Shown one piece after another: positions 44,685 through 55,739 of a stretch of 64,000 bases of DNA (position 1 is its first letter; each line of letters opens with the position of its first letter). Both the position numbers and the translations under genes were made by a program. The notes beneath the pieces are model-generated. The model saw nothing but the letters and a program-made list of their open reading frames with translations, had not been told where the DNA came from and did no database searches. The DNA is taken from the NCBI GenBank assembly GCA_025558095.1, contig JAIVFI010000003.1, forward strand, positions 558,001 to 622,000, given 5' to 3'. The stretch comes from Hyaloraphidium curvatum (Eukaryota > Monoblepharomycota > Hyaloraphidiomycetes > Hyaloraphidiales > Hyaloraphidiaceae).

Positions 44685-47327
44685 TCAGCTGTCGCGCTCC
44701 TCTTCCGAATCGTCCATGTCTTCATCCGCCTCCGCATCCCCTTTGTCCGCAGCAACCGACGACGCCGAAGCGGCGCGCGCAGCGTCAAGAGGTGTCGGAA
44801 AACGCGGAGGCGGCTCTAAACCAGCCGGCGTCGGCCCAAATTGCGGCGAAGGTCTGCCGTGCGAACCGCCTCCAAGCGACCGAACACTCCGGGCCTCGTA
44901 ATCCCGATCGTCCCACTCGCCATGCCTTTGGCGCCGCTCCTCGCGCTCGCGCTCTTCCCGATTGCGCCGCCACCTGCGGTACTCTTCCCACTCCCTAAAC
45001 TCTCGCTCGTCCTGCGCCATTCTGTCTTCCATAAGGGCATCGCCTTCCCTGCGGCCCTCTCTCTCTTCGCCGCGATCGCGATCCGCGGGATGTCCGCTTC
45101 CACGCGAGCGGTACTCGTCGTAAAGCGGCCGGTCGTAAAGTTCCTGCCTGCCACCACGACGAAGATGTGACTTGAGCTCGTCAACCTCTTCCCTGAGGCG
45201 CCGCACGCTATCCTCAGTCTCTCTTTGCTTCGCAAGCAAGGTCCGAATGTATTCCGATGCTGCCGCAACGGGGTCAGCCGTCAGTAACGGGAAAAATCAA
45301 GAAAACCCACATTTCTTCAATATGAAGACCTTGCTTGGATTCTTCTCGTCCCTTACCTGATCTTGCGGTAGCAGGTCCCGCAGGTTGTCAAAGCACTGAC
45401 GCAGTGAATCACGCCGCTTTTGCTCGGCGACTTTGTGCGACGACCGCCGCAGCTCGATCGGAGTGTTCGCATCGGTAAGCTGAAACTGCAACCCAACGTC
45501 CGTGGGACCCAAAGGCGGGGTCAAAAAACGCGGTCCCGCTTGCATGTCGAGCCGATACGGTCCCATGTTGAGCATCGCAGACGCAGGTGATGGTGCCTGA
45601 ACGAAATGCGGGGGAAGCTGGGCGGGGCGGCCCATGTTCATCATTGAGGCGGGGGTTGCCGGAGGACCCATGATGGGCGGCGGAAGCGCTTGGATCTGCA
45701 CAGGCCCGCCCTTTGCAGCCAGCATGAGGGGCGAATCGCTCTTGGAACCAGCGCCAGCGGCTACTGCACCCATCGACGCTGGCGAAGCGGCGGATGGGAC
45801 GGCATACAACTGAGGCAGGAAAGCGCCTGCAGAGCCAGGGGAGAGGACGTCGTTCGGTGAGAGAGCTTGAAACACGAAAGGAGGGGATAGGGCGGGGTTG
45901 CTCGGCGGCTGCCCCTTCTCCGGCAGTTGCTCCAAAGAAGATGTGCGAACAACGGACGGCGGTGACGTCTTTGCTGGGCCGAGGGCCGGGGAACCGCCGC
46001 TCTGCGCCGCCCCGCCCGATTTCGCGGTCCGTCGCCTGCCAGACAGCGGCACCTGGTACGGCGGCGTAGTCGCGGTAGGAGGCGGCAAGCCCTGGAAATT
46101 AGTGGAAGCGACGTTTTCCCCGTCGCCCGGTCCGCGTTTCGCAGTGACAGAGACGCGGGTTGGTCCAAAGCCGGGAGAGCGTGTGCTCGAATCGAGAGAG
46201 TCCCCGACAGTCGGTCGCAAAGCCGGCGAACTCAACGGCGAAAGCGCAGCCCCATCACCGTACGCCATTGCCAGAGACATCCGCTGAAAGTCGAGTGAAG
46301 GTGTCATGGCTGGGCTGACCAAAGGTGAGAACCGCACCTGAAAATAAAAGGTCAAAAGCAAAGTCAGCTCAGACTCGACGCAACGCAGGGCCGCTCGTCC
46401 TACCGTGCGATCGTCCTCGATCTTCTCGTCCAAAATGACACCAGAGTCGGGTACAGCCGACCCCGACTTGATACCGCGACCACGTTGCGGCGAGGGCTTG
46501 CTAGACCCGCCTGGGGTCGCTTCCGCCGCACCAGCACGGCGCTTCCCTTTCGATCCGGGCTGCCTCGGCGGCGACTCGGTGGTCTCCAAATCGTCCGCCG
46601 CGGCACCACTCGGTCCATCCGCGCTACGGCCCAGATCTTCGGAACCTTCCGCCGGTCTTCCGCCAGAAACATAGTCGCCCGGCTTAGCGGATGTTACAGA
46701 CCGATGACGGCGTCGCCCAGAATCACGCTGTCCCGGCGTCGCCTCCGGGGCAGGGCCCACAACACCGTCAACCTTCTGAGCCGAGGCTGCAGCTCCCGAA
46801 GAGGCCATGGCATTCTGAAAGGCCATGAGGAAGTCGGGCTGCTGGAGGAGGAGGAGCTGCTGGTCGAGGTTCAACGAGTTCCAATCGACGATAGTGGCGG
46901 CCTCGCCGGATTGCGACCCGCCTCCACCCGTGCTTCCCCCTATACTCTCGGCGCCCAGATTCGCGCTACCGTGTCTGAAAGACCTCAACTGTCCATCGAT
47001 GCTGCCGCCCGCGGCATTCGCCTCCATGCCATGAAGAAAGTCCAAGCTCTCGAAATTGACGCCCATCCCCAGTCCCAGCGATGCCAGGTCCGCAATGTTC
47101 ACGCTTCCGTCCGCGCCGTGTGGAAAGGGAGCCATGGCCGCGGCATCGGCGCCGCCGCGTGTGCCGTGGCCGAGGAAAGGAGTCGCCTCGGACAGTGACC
47201 TCAGGTACTCGCTCGCAAACTGCGTAGGGGACAGCGGCATGGCCGCCTGATCGGTATCCCCTACGGCTCCAGGAGTTCCGGGGTCCCGCAGCGGGCCATC
47301 GTTGGGCTTGGCCGGTCCGGCGGCCAT
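44685..47327 (-). CDS. bHLH leucine-zipper transcription factor
   Basis: Three exons. A long disordered N-terminus with Gly/Ser/Pro-rich, possibly activating, segments (LDQQLLLLQQPDFLMAFQNA; many SP sites) precedes the DNA-binding region RRSSHKVAEQKRRDSLRQCF-DNLRDLLP. The basic residues H, E and R expected to contact an E-box are present. Helix 2, KVFILKKSSEYIRTLLAKQR, is completed only by splicing the intron whose acceptor is GCGGCAG, and continues into a zipper-like ETEDSVRRLREEVDELKSHL. The C-terminus is Arg/Glu-rich coil (REFREWEEYRRWRRNREERE) with an acidic end. About 850 residues. Targets cannot be inferred. Confidence 0.87.
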
Positions 47328-47557
47328 GTGAGGAATACGGCCGTGCAGAGCGGCCGCACACAAAGCACCGTAGCGACACGCGGCGGAGGCCTATCCGAGG
47401 GTCACGATAGGCCCTACGACCGCAAAGCAACGCAGCCGAGGCCGCCGCGGCGAGCAGTGGCCACCGACCGCCTGCGCTGCCCTGACGCGCCACCAGCCGC
47501 TTTTGGAAAGGGGTGATCCGGCAGGACCGAAACAAAAAGTGCATCTATGTATCTTCA

Positions 47558-50527
47558 TCATGACGACAAAGCAGCGCGAATTATTGCATCGTAGTGTTTG
47601 GCATGCACCTCGCGGTCGTGCCTGGCTAACCGCGTGACCTTCTTGCACAGGTCCGAAACCTCGGCGGCGACCGCATCCAGCCCGCTGCTGACCAGACTCT
47701 GCGCCGTCGGCAGCGTGCCCGACTGCAGCGTCTGGCGCACCCGATCCTGGACACGCCTGCTCATCATCGTGAAGACGGTGTCCTTGTACGTCAAAGTCTT
47801 GTCCACCATGCTCTTGACCAGCGCTTCCTGCTCCGCAGCGAGCCTGGAGCCGGCCGATTTCTCGGCGAGGATCGCGTTCATGGTCGCTACGAGCTCCACG
47901 GAAAGGTTGTCGACGGTGGTGCCGCCGTCCGGGTCCCGGAGCAACGTCATCAGGCGCGATTTGAGGCGTCCGGCCGCAGCGTCGTTCGAACGCAGCTCGG
48001 CGATCAGGTTTTTGGACAGCACCAGAAGGGCGGCGACGATGGTGATAGCCTGCCCTTCGTTCTGCATGCCGAAGATGCGATCGGCGTCCAATGATAGCGT
48101 CTCGGGGCAGTTGACCGCGTTGACGGCGGTGCTTCCAAAGACCAACGAGAGGAGACCCTCGTTGTAGACGTCCTCGAAACGCGGAGCGGCCACGGCGTCC
48201 GAGCTCTCCGGGTTCCGGGCCGCGGCCACGGTCAGCAGCGACATGGCAGCCGATTGGAGCCACTCGCGCGTGCGGTGGAGGGTCACCCGGCCGGCCTCCA
48301 GGGCCTCGTCGAACTTGCGGCTTTCATACGACACGGCTTCAGTCGCCAACTGCGGCCTCAGCTGCTGCAGCCTAAAGTTGGCGAGGTCGAGCTTCATGTC
48401 GTCGAGCGTCGTGAGCAATCCGTCCCAAGCACCTGCGAGATCCGAGTCGACAATAGCGACCAAGTCCCTGATCGCGCCATCCCTCGCCGGGGCGCATAGC
48501 TGCAGCATTTTTCCGAGGATGAAGCCCGTGCTCTGTCGCATATCGTAGATGCGCCGGGAAATCTGCTGCGAAATCAGCTCCAGATCGAGGACCTCGTTGA
48601 TCTGCTGCGCGACGCTGCCGTTTTCCCGCAGCATGGAGATTAGGGCCTGCAGAGCCAATACTAGTCAGAGAGAGAAAAACATGTGACGCGACGACCACTG
48701 GCCTTTTTCGCCTCGTCGATGAGGCCGACCGCGTAACGTCCATACTCGCCGACAGCAAAGTCTTCCCTCACAGCATCGAAAAAGGCCCTGCGCGCTGCCG
48801 ACCTGATCCCTTCTTCCAAGGCGCTGCGCTTCGGTGATTGCAGCTGGAAATCGGGATCCATGACCAGCTCGTGCGCCAGCTGCTCGTTCGATCCGAATGG
48901 CATGGCCGCCAGGCTGGCCCAGATCTCGCGCATGTCGTTGAGTCCACCAGGGTTAGGGACATCCGCTCTCGCCCCGGACGCGACGGAGGCCTCGATCGCG
49001 GCAGCGAAAGACGAACTGCGGCTCAAGTTGCGAGAAGGCGAGTTTGGTACGCTGCCGTTGCGACTGCTGGTGACTGAGTCCGTCCTCGCAGACGAGGCTC
49101 GCTTCTCGTTCGATGACGGAAACCGCTTCGGTGAGCTACTGTAGGTATTGGCAGGCTTCCGGGGGGGAGAGCCGGGGGGAGATGCGACGAGGCGTCCGGG
49201 CAGATCCTGGGGTGCAGAAGCGACGGCATCCTCGACCGCGTCGAGGTCTTCATCCACAAGGCCAAGCTCGGCTCTTGCGCGATCGGCCGCGGCAACGAGA
49301 CGTGCGATGCCATCGTCTCCGGCAATCTGCTTGATCCTGCTGCGGATCTGATCCTGCTGCTTCTCCACCCTCCCGTGCCATTCGACGTCGGCGTGCAGCT
49401 CGGCGCGAACGGAAAGCCAGAGCCGTTCAAGGTCCAGCCAGTGCGCGATGAACTCCCCGACCACCTTGTGCGTGTCCTCCCTCTTCCATTCCTCGAACGC
49501 CTCATAGAACTGGACCCAAAGACCGAGAAAAACCAGCAGGGCTGAGCTAAAGTCCTTGGGAGCGACATCGGTCCCAACTTCGGTCGCCAGCAACTCGAAG
49601 GATTCCAGCATCTTCTCCGCAAGAGACTTGATCGCCTGCGGAGATACGTCAGCGACGGACAACGGGTGAGGTTCCGACGCCCACAGTTTCCGCAGGACCC
49701 TCCTGGTGAAGAATGGCCGATGTGTGCCCGACGATGACATAGGCGCTCAAGAACACGCGCGCAGGGTTCTTGAAGTCCACACGAGCAGACTCCGGAGATG
49801 CAGACTTCACACCGAGCAGGAACCGAGCCATAGCCTTGATGGTAGACGGCTGTTGGATCTTGTCCACCAGCTCCGCGAATGCCGTCTCGCGTGCGGATGA
49901 CAGGCTGAGCTTGCACTTTGCCATTTCCCGCACGAGCGCGCTGTACTTTTGCTGGCGCCACACGGCCTGTAGCACCCTTGCAGCAGCTTCGCGCTTGGAG
50001 CGCTCCTGTTCGGCATTGAGGGCTTCATCACCCTGGTCCCCGGTGCTGGAGCTCGTCCGATAACGCAGGCGCTTCGAGGGTTGCTCCCTCGGCGTTTTGG
50101 CTTTCTTCTTCTCCAGTTCGAGCTCCTGCAGCTTCGCCTTGTTGCGCTCCACCTCCTGGAGCTTCTGCAGGAGCCCCTCGCGGCGCGCGGTGACCTGACC
50201 TTCCAAGCGCTGCTGGTTCTGCTCGAGAACCTCCTCGATTCGCTTCAACTTGGCACGCAGACGGGACCGCCGCTCGTCCAGGAAAGCGGCTCGGTTGTCG
50301 CTCGCGGAGTAGAGTAGAGGACTGCGATGCTCGGCCCGAGCTTCGAGGTGCCGCGGCTTTGCGGCCGGGCTCTGCAAGTCCTCGGCGGCGACAAAGAATG
50401 CCAAAGAGCCGGAAACGTCCGCCCTTGCCTCGCTGCCTTCCCTGGAGCAACGCGGCGCGGGAGATGTCGCCTCGGCGGGCGTCGCCTTGCCGCTGTTCGA
50501 CACAGAAACAGTCGTCTCCGAGTCCAT
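47558..50527 (-). CDS. TCP11-family protein with coiled coil and IQ motif
   Basis: Three exons. The N-terminus has a long coiled coil (RAKLKRIEEVLEQNQQRLEG; ERNKAKLQELELEKKKAKTP) then an IQ-like motif (AARVLQAVWRQQKYSALVRE), suggesting calmodulin binding. The T-complex-11 domain runs on: ARVFLSAYVIVGHTSAIL, spliced over 52 nt (GTGGGCGTC...CCGCAG) to AIKSLAEKMLESFELLATEV, then DLELISQQISRRIYDMRQST, LCAPARDGAIRDLVAIVDSD and MKLDLANFRLQQLRPQLATE. Relatives include animal TCP11 (sperm flagellar function) and yeast Sok1 (cAMP-related). A Ser-rich insert (SSSPKRFPSSNEKRASSART) is probably a regulated loop. Localisation is not visible. Confidence 0.88.
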
Positions 50528-50681
50528 GCCGAGAGCCAAACCCGGAAACGACTTCCGCAGAAGGGCTCCCCGACCGACTATATTCGAAGAGGGGCTTTGG
50601 AGTGAGGTCTCACGATTTTGGTGCTTTGACGCGCCAGCGGAGTTTGGCTGAAGGACCCCAACGCGAGAACCCCCTCGAAGT

Positions 50682-52679
50682 TTACAAGACCGGAGACGGC
50701 GCCCGCTCGGCGGCACCGCGCTCTACGTCTTGGTTCTGTCCGAGTTCGTCCAAAGCATCCGACAAGATGGCTGCCTCGTTCGCGTTCCCGCCCCCCGCGA
50801 GCCCATCATGTCGATCACCAGGGAAGTCATCGGCCTGATAAGGATCCTTCAGCTCGTCGACTGGATCGTCCTTTCCGTCTTTCATCGAAGGGTTTCCGGT
50901 CGCCGCGGCCTCTCCGATCAGGTTGTCCCCGGCGATCTTGCGTGTTTCGGGCACCACAGCGGGAGGCTCCCCCGGAGCGTGCGTCAACTTGGCCAGGATC
51001 TCTTCGCGCAAGTCCACGATGACTTGAGCGAGCTCCATGGCGTCGGTCTTGAGAAGGGCAACGTCAAGCTTCAGCCTTTTGTTCTCCGTCTCGAGTGCAT
51101 TAAGCCTCTGCAGAGGAGCGGCATGAAGCACCACGGCCAACAGCTGCAGACTTCGAAACATACGATCTTCATGGCTTCAATCTCCTGGAGGTCCGGAGCT
51201 GGCACCTGCACCACCGGATCGCGCGCGGAAGGTTCCATTGCGTCGAGATCGCCGGGCTCCAAATCTGTCGCTTGGCGGGCCTCAACTCGTGCTGTTGTCC
51301 AGAAAGCGGCCATCCTACCGTCGGATCCGAGGAGAAGAGGCCTACCCCTTCGTGTGCGGGGCTGAAAAGCGACGCTCGGTGACGTGGCCGACTTCTCGTT
51401 GGGTTTCTCGCTCGTGCCCAGACGCGAATGAGCAGACGGCCGAGAAGCACGAGACGCATCGTCACGTGCGCCGTCGTTGGCTGGCAGCCGCCCTGGATTT
51501 TGTTTCACGGGAGGTGGACCGTCCTCCAGGGTCTGCAGTTCCGCCCTCGTCGCACCCGCCCGATCTTGCTCTTGATCCAAATCGTTCGTGCGCTGGTCGA
51601 AGGCGGCGGCCACGGAATCTCTGTCTTTGTGCGCCGGGCTTGAGAACGAGTAATGGCTCCCATTCCGCTTGCTGATTTGCGACACCAGAGGGCTGTTGGA
51701 CAGGACCAATGGATTATGATCAATATGACTGCCCGGGTTTGCGCCTCACCTGACATCCCGCTCGCTTCGTTGATCCACCGGGGAAGATTGCGCTCCCTTC
51801 CAAGGGCGCCTCGGTGACGGGTCTGCGGTGATCTCGAAAGCTTCCGGACCCCGTTTCTTTGAAGGCAAATCATCACGGTCGAAACCAGATGTGCTGTACT
51901 CGAGCCTGTTCGATTGATCAGCAATGAAAGCTTTGCTTCCAGGCCCGCGGTCACCTTTCCGGCTCAGGGCGGTAACCGATCTCACTCCTTTCAAAGACCG
52001 GGTTCCCGGTTTCCTCGTCGAAGTCCCGAGGGTCGTAATGCGTGCTGCGTTCCGTCTGCGAGTAGTTGGCGCCTTCGGACCACGTGCGGTACTGCGCAAA
52101 GTGGCGGTCGTTTTGATACGGCTTGCGCATGGACGACGAGCGGGCTGGATCGATGTCGAACGCTTTGCGGATGCGCCCCGATCCCCGATCGTTCTCTGTG
52201 AAAAAGACCCACAGCTCACCGCGTTAGTGTCCGTGGTGGTTTATGGTCTTATCAACTCACCTCGTACGGGTTCCCGTGCGAGGTAAAGGAGGTCGAAGCT
52301 GCGATTTGGGGCGTCCGCCGCGGGCCAACCGTCTCGCGCGACCCCGCCGTGACGGCCGCGATCTTGATCATGCACGGCGTGATCGCCTCTTCCGGCCATT
52401 CCCCCGCGTGGAATGGAGGACGCGAGTCTGACAAGCGATCCGATCAAATCTCCAGGACTCGGTCTTCCGGTAGACCCACTGCTTGAGCCGCTGATTCTGG
52501 AAGAACTCGCGCTGCTTTAGTTGATCCTGCTTGATCTGCAGCTTGTTTCTGAGTGGCGAGCGTGACAGCGGCAGGGCCGTCGAAGGAAAGGAATGAAGTG
52601 CAAAGCACGCGTTCTTAGGGCTTCCGGGTCCTCGCGCGACGCTGGGGAAGCAGTACTTTCCGCTGCTCATCCAATTCAT
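50682..52679 (-). CDS. Unknown disordered/coiled-coil protein
   Basis: Inferred from splicing-compatible segments: a helical stretch (LQIKQDQLKQREFFQNQRLK), RPPFHAGEWPEEAITP...HGNPYE, NDRGSGRIRKAFDIDPARSS, SMRKPYQNDRHFAQYRTWSE-GANYSQTERSTHYDPRDFDE, RLEYSTSGFDRDDLPSKKRG, PLVSQISKRNGSHYSFSSPA, and a terminal coiled coil, RLNALETENKRLKLDVALLK. Introns such as GTGACCGCGG...CGAACAG and GTGAGGCGCA...CAACAG keep the frame. The Tyr/Arg/Asp-rich central part has the look of small microtubule- or flagellum-associated proteins, but I recognise no family. The first exon and the junction near 52450 are uncertain. Confidence 0.6.
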
Positions 52680-52841
52680 TCTTTCCTCAGTAGAGGGGAA
52701 CCTGTCACGCGTGATCGGCGACCGAGACTGGCCTGGGCGAGCGATGATTGGTGCCGTCACGCGTCGCGTCGCCGCCCTCGTCTCCCGCTGGTCCCGCTAG
52801 CCCACCTCTGCCAGGCAGTAGTTGCTCAAAGGAACGCAACG

Positions 52842-54174
52842 ATGGCGGAGGCCGTCATGGCATCTTCCACATCGGCCCGCTTGGAGCAGTACCTGCTCCT
52901 TATCAAGGTCTCGAACTGCCCGGGTCGCTGCCCGAACGCCGATCTGACCACTTCGCTCTCTGGCTACGGCCCGGGACGCGGACATCATGGAATCTACACA
53001 TTCTTTCGACTTGTTTCTGTCACATGGATCAGAGTGCCAAGGGAGCAGCCGCGGCGCAGCTCATCCAGGACGCGCTTGGGGCTCCCGGGGTCTTCGTCTT
53101 TGCCGAACTCCTGGACCATCCCAACGTCAAAGCTGTGCGTTCCAAAGCCATGTCCCCATGGAGAATATCTATGAACGCGTCGCTTGTCTTCTGCAGCTCG
53201 AGAATGATCCTCAGCATGGAGCCGCCGTGGAACTGCTGAAGCTCTTCGCGTACGGCACCTACGAAGACTACAAACGTCGGTTGCTTCCGGACGCGCTGCA
53301 GTGGGCGTTGCTTGACGGCGAGCAATTCACCAGAGAACGCGGCATCCCTGCCCGCACTGACGCCGGCCCAGGAAAAGAAGCTGAAACACCTTACCCTCGT
53401 GACGATGTCCGGGGAGCAGAGGGTACGCAGTCTTCGGGACACGGGGACATTTCCGTGATCTCACCGAGTGCTTCGCAGACGCTGGACTACGAGCGGCTGA
53501 TGCGGACGCTCGACATCCCCACCATCCGCGATCTCGAGGACCTCATCATCGACGCGATCTACCAGGACATCCTCCGGGCCAAGCTCGACCAGCAGAGGAA
53601 GCAAGTGGACGTCGAGTTTGCGATGGGAAGGGATCTGCAACCGGGAGGGAGCGCCCAGCTGCTGCGGGTATTGGGGGCATGGTGGGACTCGGTCGGCTGC
53701 CGGCGTCATACGGCATTTGACGAACGGAAACTCAGGTCGACGACTTCGGAGAAGCTGTTAGAGGCGCTGGAGAATGCGATCCAGCAGGTTTCGCAGACCA
53801 CGCAGGAACACAAGGCATCGAAGGAGGCATACGAGAAAGACCTGGAGAAGGCAAGCACTCTTGTCCGCAGACTTCGGCCCCTTCTCATCCCCACGCCAGG
53901 CAAAGGCGTCGCTGAAGAGCGGGAAGGGTCAGCAGGCCATGCAGCCTACCTCGATGGATTTGCTGGACATGGACGACGGCGCGTCCGGGGACTGGGAGGG
54001 CGTCGAACCGCTGTCGCAGGGTTCCAACCAGCGGAGTCGTCAGTCGAAGAGGTCTGTTGCGGACCATTGTTCACATCGCAGGCTCCTGACGCGCAGTCTG
54101 TACAGGGCGCCGCACAAGCATCGGGGCGCAGGGCGCCGCGGATGACGCTTCGGCCGGGCAGGGCAGGGGTCTGA
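52842..54174 (+). CDS. COPS7: COP9 signalosome subunit 7 (PCI domain)
   Basis: Multi-exon. MAEAVMASSTSARLEQYLLL is spliced to SAKGAAAAQLIQDALGAPGV-FVFAELLDHPNVKA, then ENDPQHGAAVELLKLFAYGT, LPALTPAQEKKLKHLTLVTM, then TLDYERLMRTLDIPTIRDLE, DLIIDAIYQDILRAKLDQQR and VDVEFAMGRDLQPG. This is the CSN7 PCI winged-helix module in order, followed by a coiled coil and an acidic linker (DLLDMDDGASGDWEGVEPLS) ending in basic SRQSKR. By family it is part of the nuclear CSN complex that removes Nedd8 from cullins. The last one or two introns and the exact stop are uncertain (54050-54174). Confidence 0.88.
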
Positions 54175-54273
54175 GTCGTGATTGAACTTTGTCGTTGGCA
54201 TTCGCTCAAGCGGCGCCTCATTCGGTGTACACCAGCAAGACTATACCCATTGAATACCGTCAAAATCCGCCTA

Positions 54274-55497
54274 TCATCTGCGGCCGGTGTCCACCTTGGC
54301 CTTTCCGGCCTTCGTCGCCGCCACCGGAGCTTTCTTCGTCGCGCCCTTGGCCTGCCCGGCCCCAGTGGCCACCATTTTCTGGAGCTTCATGAACTCCTCC
54401 TTCATCTTTTTGATGTGGAGGTCCACCTGTGAATGGGGACGGTGAGGGACCCAACGGGGCGTCACCGCATCCGTGCCCACCTCGCGCTTCTGCACCCCGT
54501 CCTTGGGGACAAAGTTGTGCAGCGCCGCAGAAAGGATCTGGTCGGGATTGAAGGCAAACTCCGCTGCTGGCAGGTATGCCGGCTGCTTGCTGCTCGCCGG
54601 CGCTGCGTCCGCGCTCTTTCCCCCGACCAGTGGGTCCACGGCATCCTCCTCTCCATCCGTCGGCGTTGGGCCTGCGCCGCCACGACCGCCGGAGTTTGCC
54701 CGCAGCGGGCTGCCGTTGATCGAAAAGAGGCGCTCGTTCTTCCGCGGCTTGCGGATCGGGCGGTTCGCCACCGACGGCGTCTGCGGCAGCATCTGGTTGA
54801 AGACGATCGGATCTTGCTGCGACACCGAAAAGCGGGAGGATGCGCGGGTGGCGCGGCCGCCGTTGTCGTCCTCTTCGTTCTCGTCGACCGTGCGCGGCCG
54901 CTTGGCCGGCGAGACCTCGTCCGGAGCGGTCTGGTCCCGTTTCCTGGCAGAGAGGGACGGGTGTTGGCACCAGACCAGGGGTTGCCGCTGGAGATTGCTC
55001 ACCGCTTCCGAGAGGGGGATTCGAAACCGGCTTCCCCGGCAGCAGCGCCGGCGACTCCGTGCCGCGGGGGCATGAAGCTTAGGCGCACGCCGTCCTTTCC
55101 CCGCAGCACGCTCGCCAGGTCCGGGCCCTTGCCCTGTGCGACGTCCCGCATGCGCATGGCGCGCGCCTCGGCCGGGACGCGGTCCAGGATGGCCTCGCAG
55201 CGGATGACGAGCGCCCTGCAGAGCATGTCGACCATGTCCTCCATCTTGCGCGAGCGCGCCGCGGCTGCCGGGCCGTGAGCCGCGCCTCCAACTACCGCCG
55301 GCCGCCGCACCTTCGCGCTCGAGCGTCTCCAGCATCTCTTTCTTGCGCGCGGCCTTTGCGGCGCCGTCGAGCGCGGGCGGGGCGACCTCCGCGGCGGGCG
55401 CCCCGGCCGGCTCGGGCGGCGACGGCGCGGCCGACGCCGCCGCGTCCGCGCCGTCCGCGGCATCGCCGGCCTTCTTGGCGGGCTTCCGGCGGCCCAT
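54274..55497 (-). CDS. Borealin-like chromosomal passenger protein
   Basis: The start MGRRKPAKKAGDAADGADAA leads to KEMLETLERE, which splices (GTGCGGCGG...CGGCAG) to AAARSRKMEDMVDMLCRALV and CEAILDRVPAEARAMRMRDV. This resembles the N-terminal helix of Nbl1/borealin, which bundles with survivin and INCENP. Middle: basic and acidic linker (SPAKRPRTVDENEEDDNGGR), then KNERLFSINGSPLRANSGGR, resembling borealin's short R-I/L-x-x-I-N-GSPL motif. C-terminus: LHIKKMKEEFMKLQKMVATG and a Lys/Ala tail. About 380 residues. The match is by motif order and style, not strong identity, so orthology is tentative. Confidence 0.65.
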   Translation of the reverse strand: MGRRKPAKKAGDAADGADAAASAAPSPPEPAGAPAAEVAPPALDGAAKAARKKEMLETLEREGAAAGGSWRRGSRPGSRGALAQDGGHGRHALQGARHPLRGHPGPRPGRGARHAHAGRRTGQGPGPGERAAGKGRRAPKLHAPAARSRRRCCRGSRFRIPLSEAVSNLQRQPLVWCQHPSLSARKRDQTAPDEVSPAKRPRTVDENEEDDNGGRATRASSRFSVSQQDPIVFNQMLPQTPSVANRPIRKPRKNERLFSINGSPLRANSGGRGGAGPTPTDGEEDAVDPLVGGKSADAAPASSKQPAYLPAAEFAFNPDQILSAALHNFVPKDGVQKREVGTDAVTPRWVPHRPHSQVDLHIKKMKEEFMKLQKMVATGAGQAKGATKKAPVAATKAGKAKVDTGRR

Positions 55498-55739
55498 GCT
55501 TCCGAGGGGAGGGGAGCTAATTCGGAGGGATTGAAGGTCAACATCCGCGAGGCGGCGCGGAGTCCAACTGCACACGCATGTGCGGCCACGCGGCCGAAGC
55601 AGCCGGCGGGTAGCAGCTCCTGCTGTCTAATAGGAGAAGACGCGCGTCCCCCCGCCGCCGCTTGTCGGGCCACGCGTCTTGGCCACGCTGGACGGACCCG
55701 GACCGCCGACTGCCACGTGAAACCCTCCCCCTCCTCACG

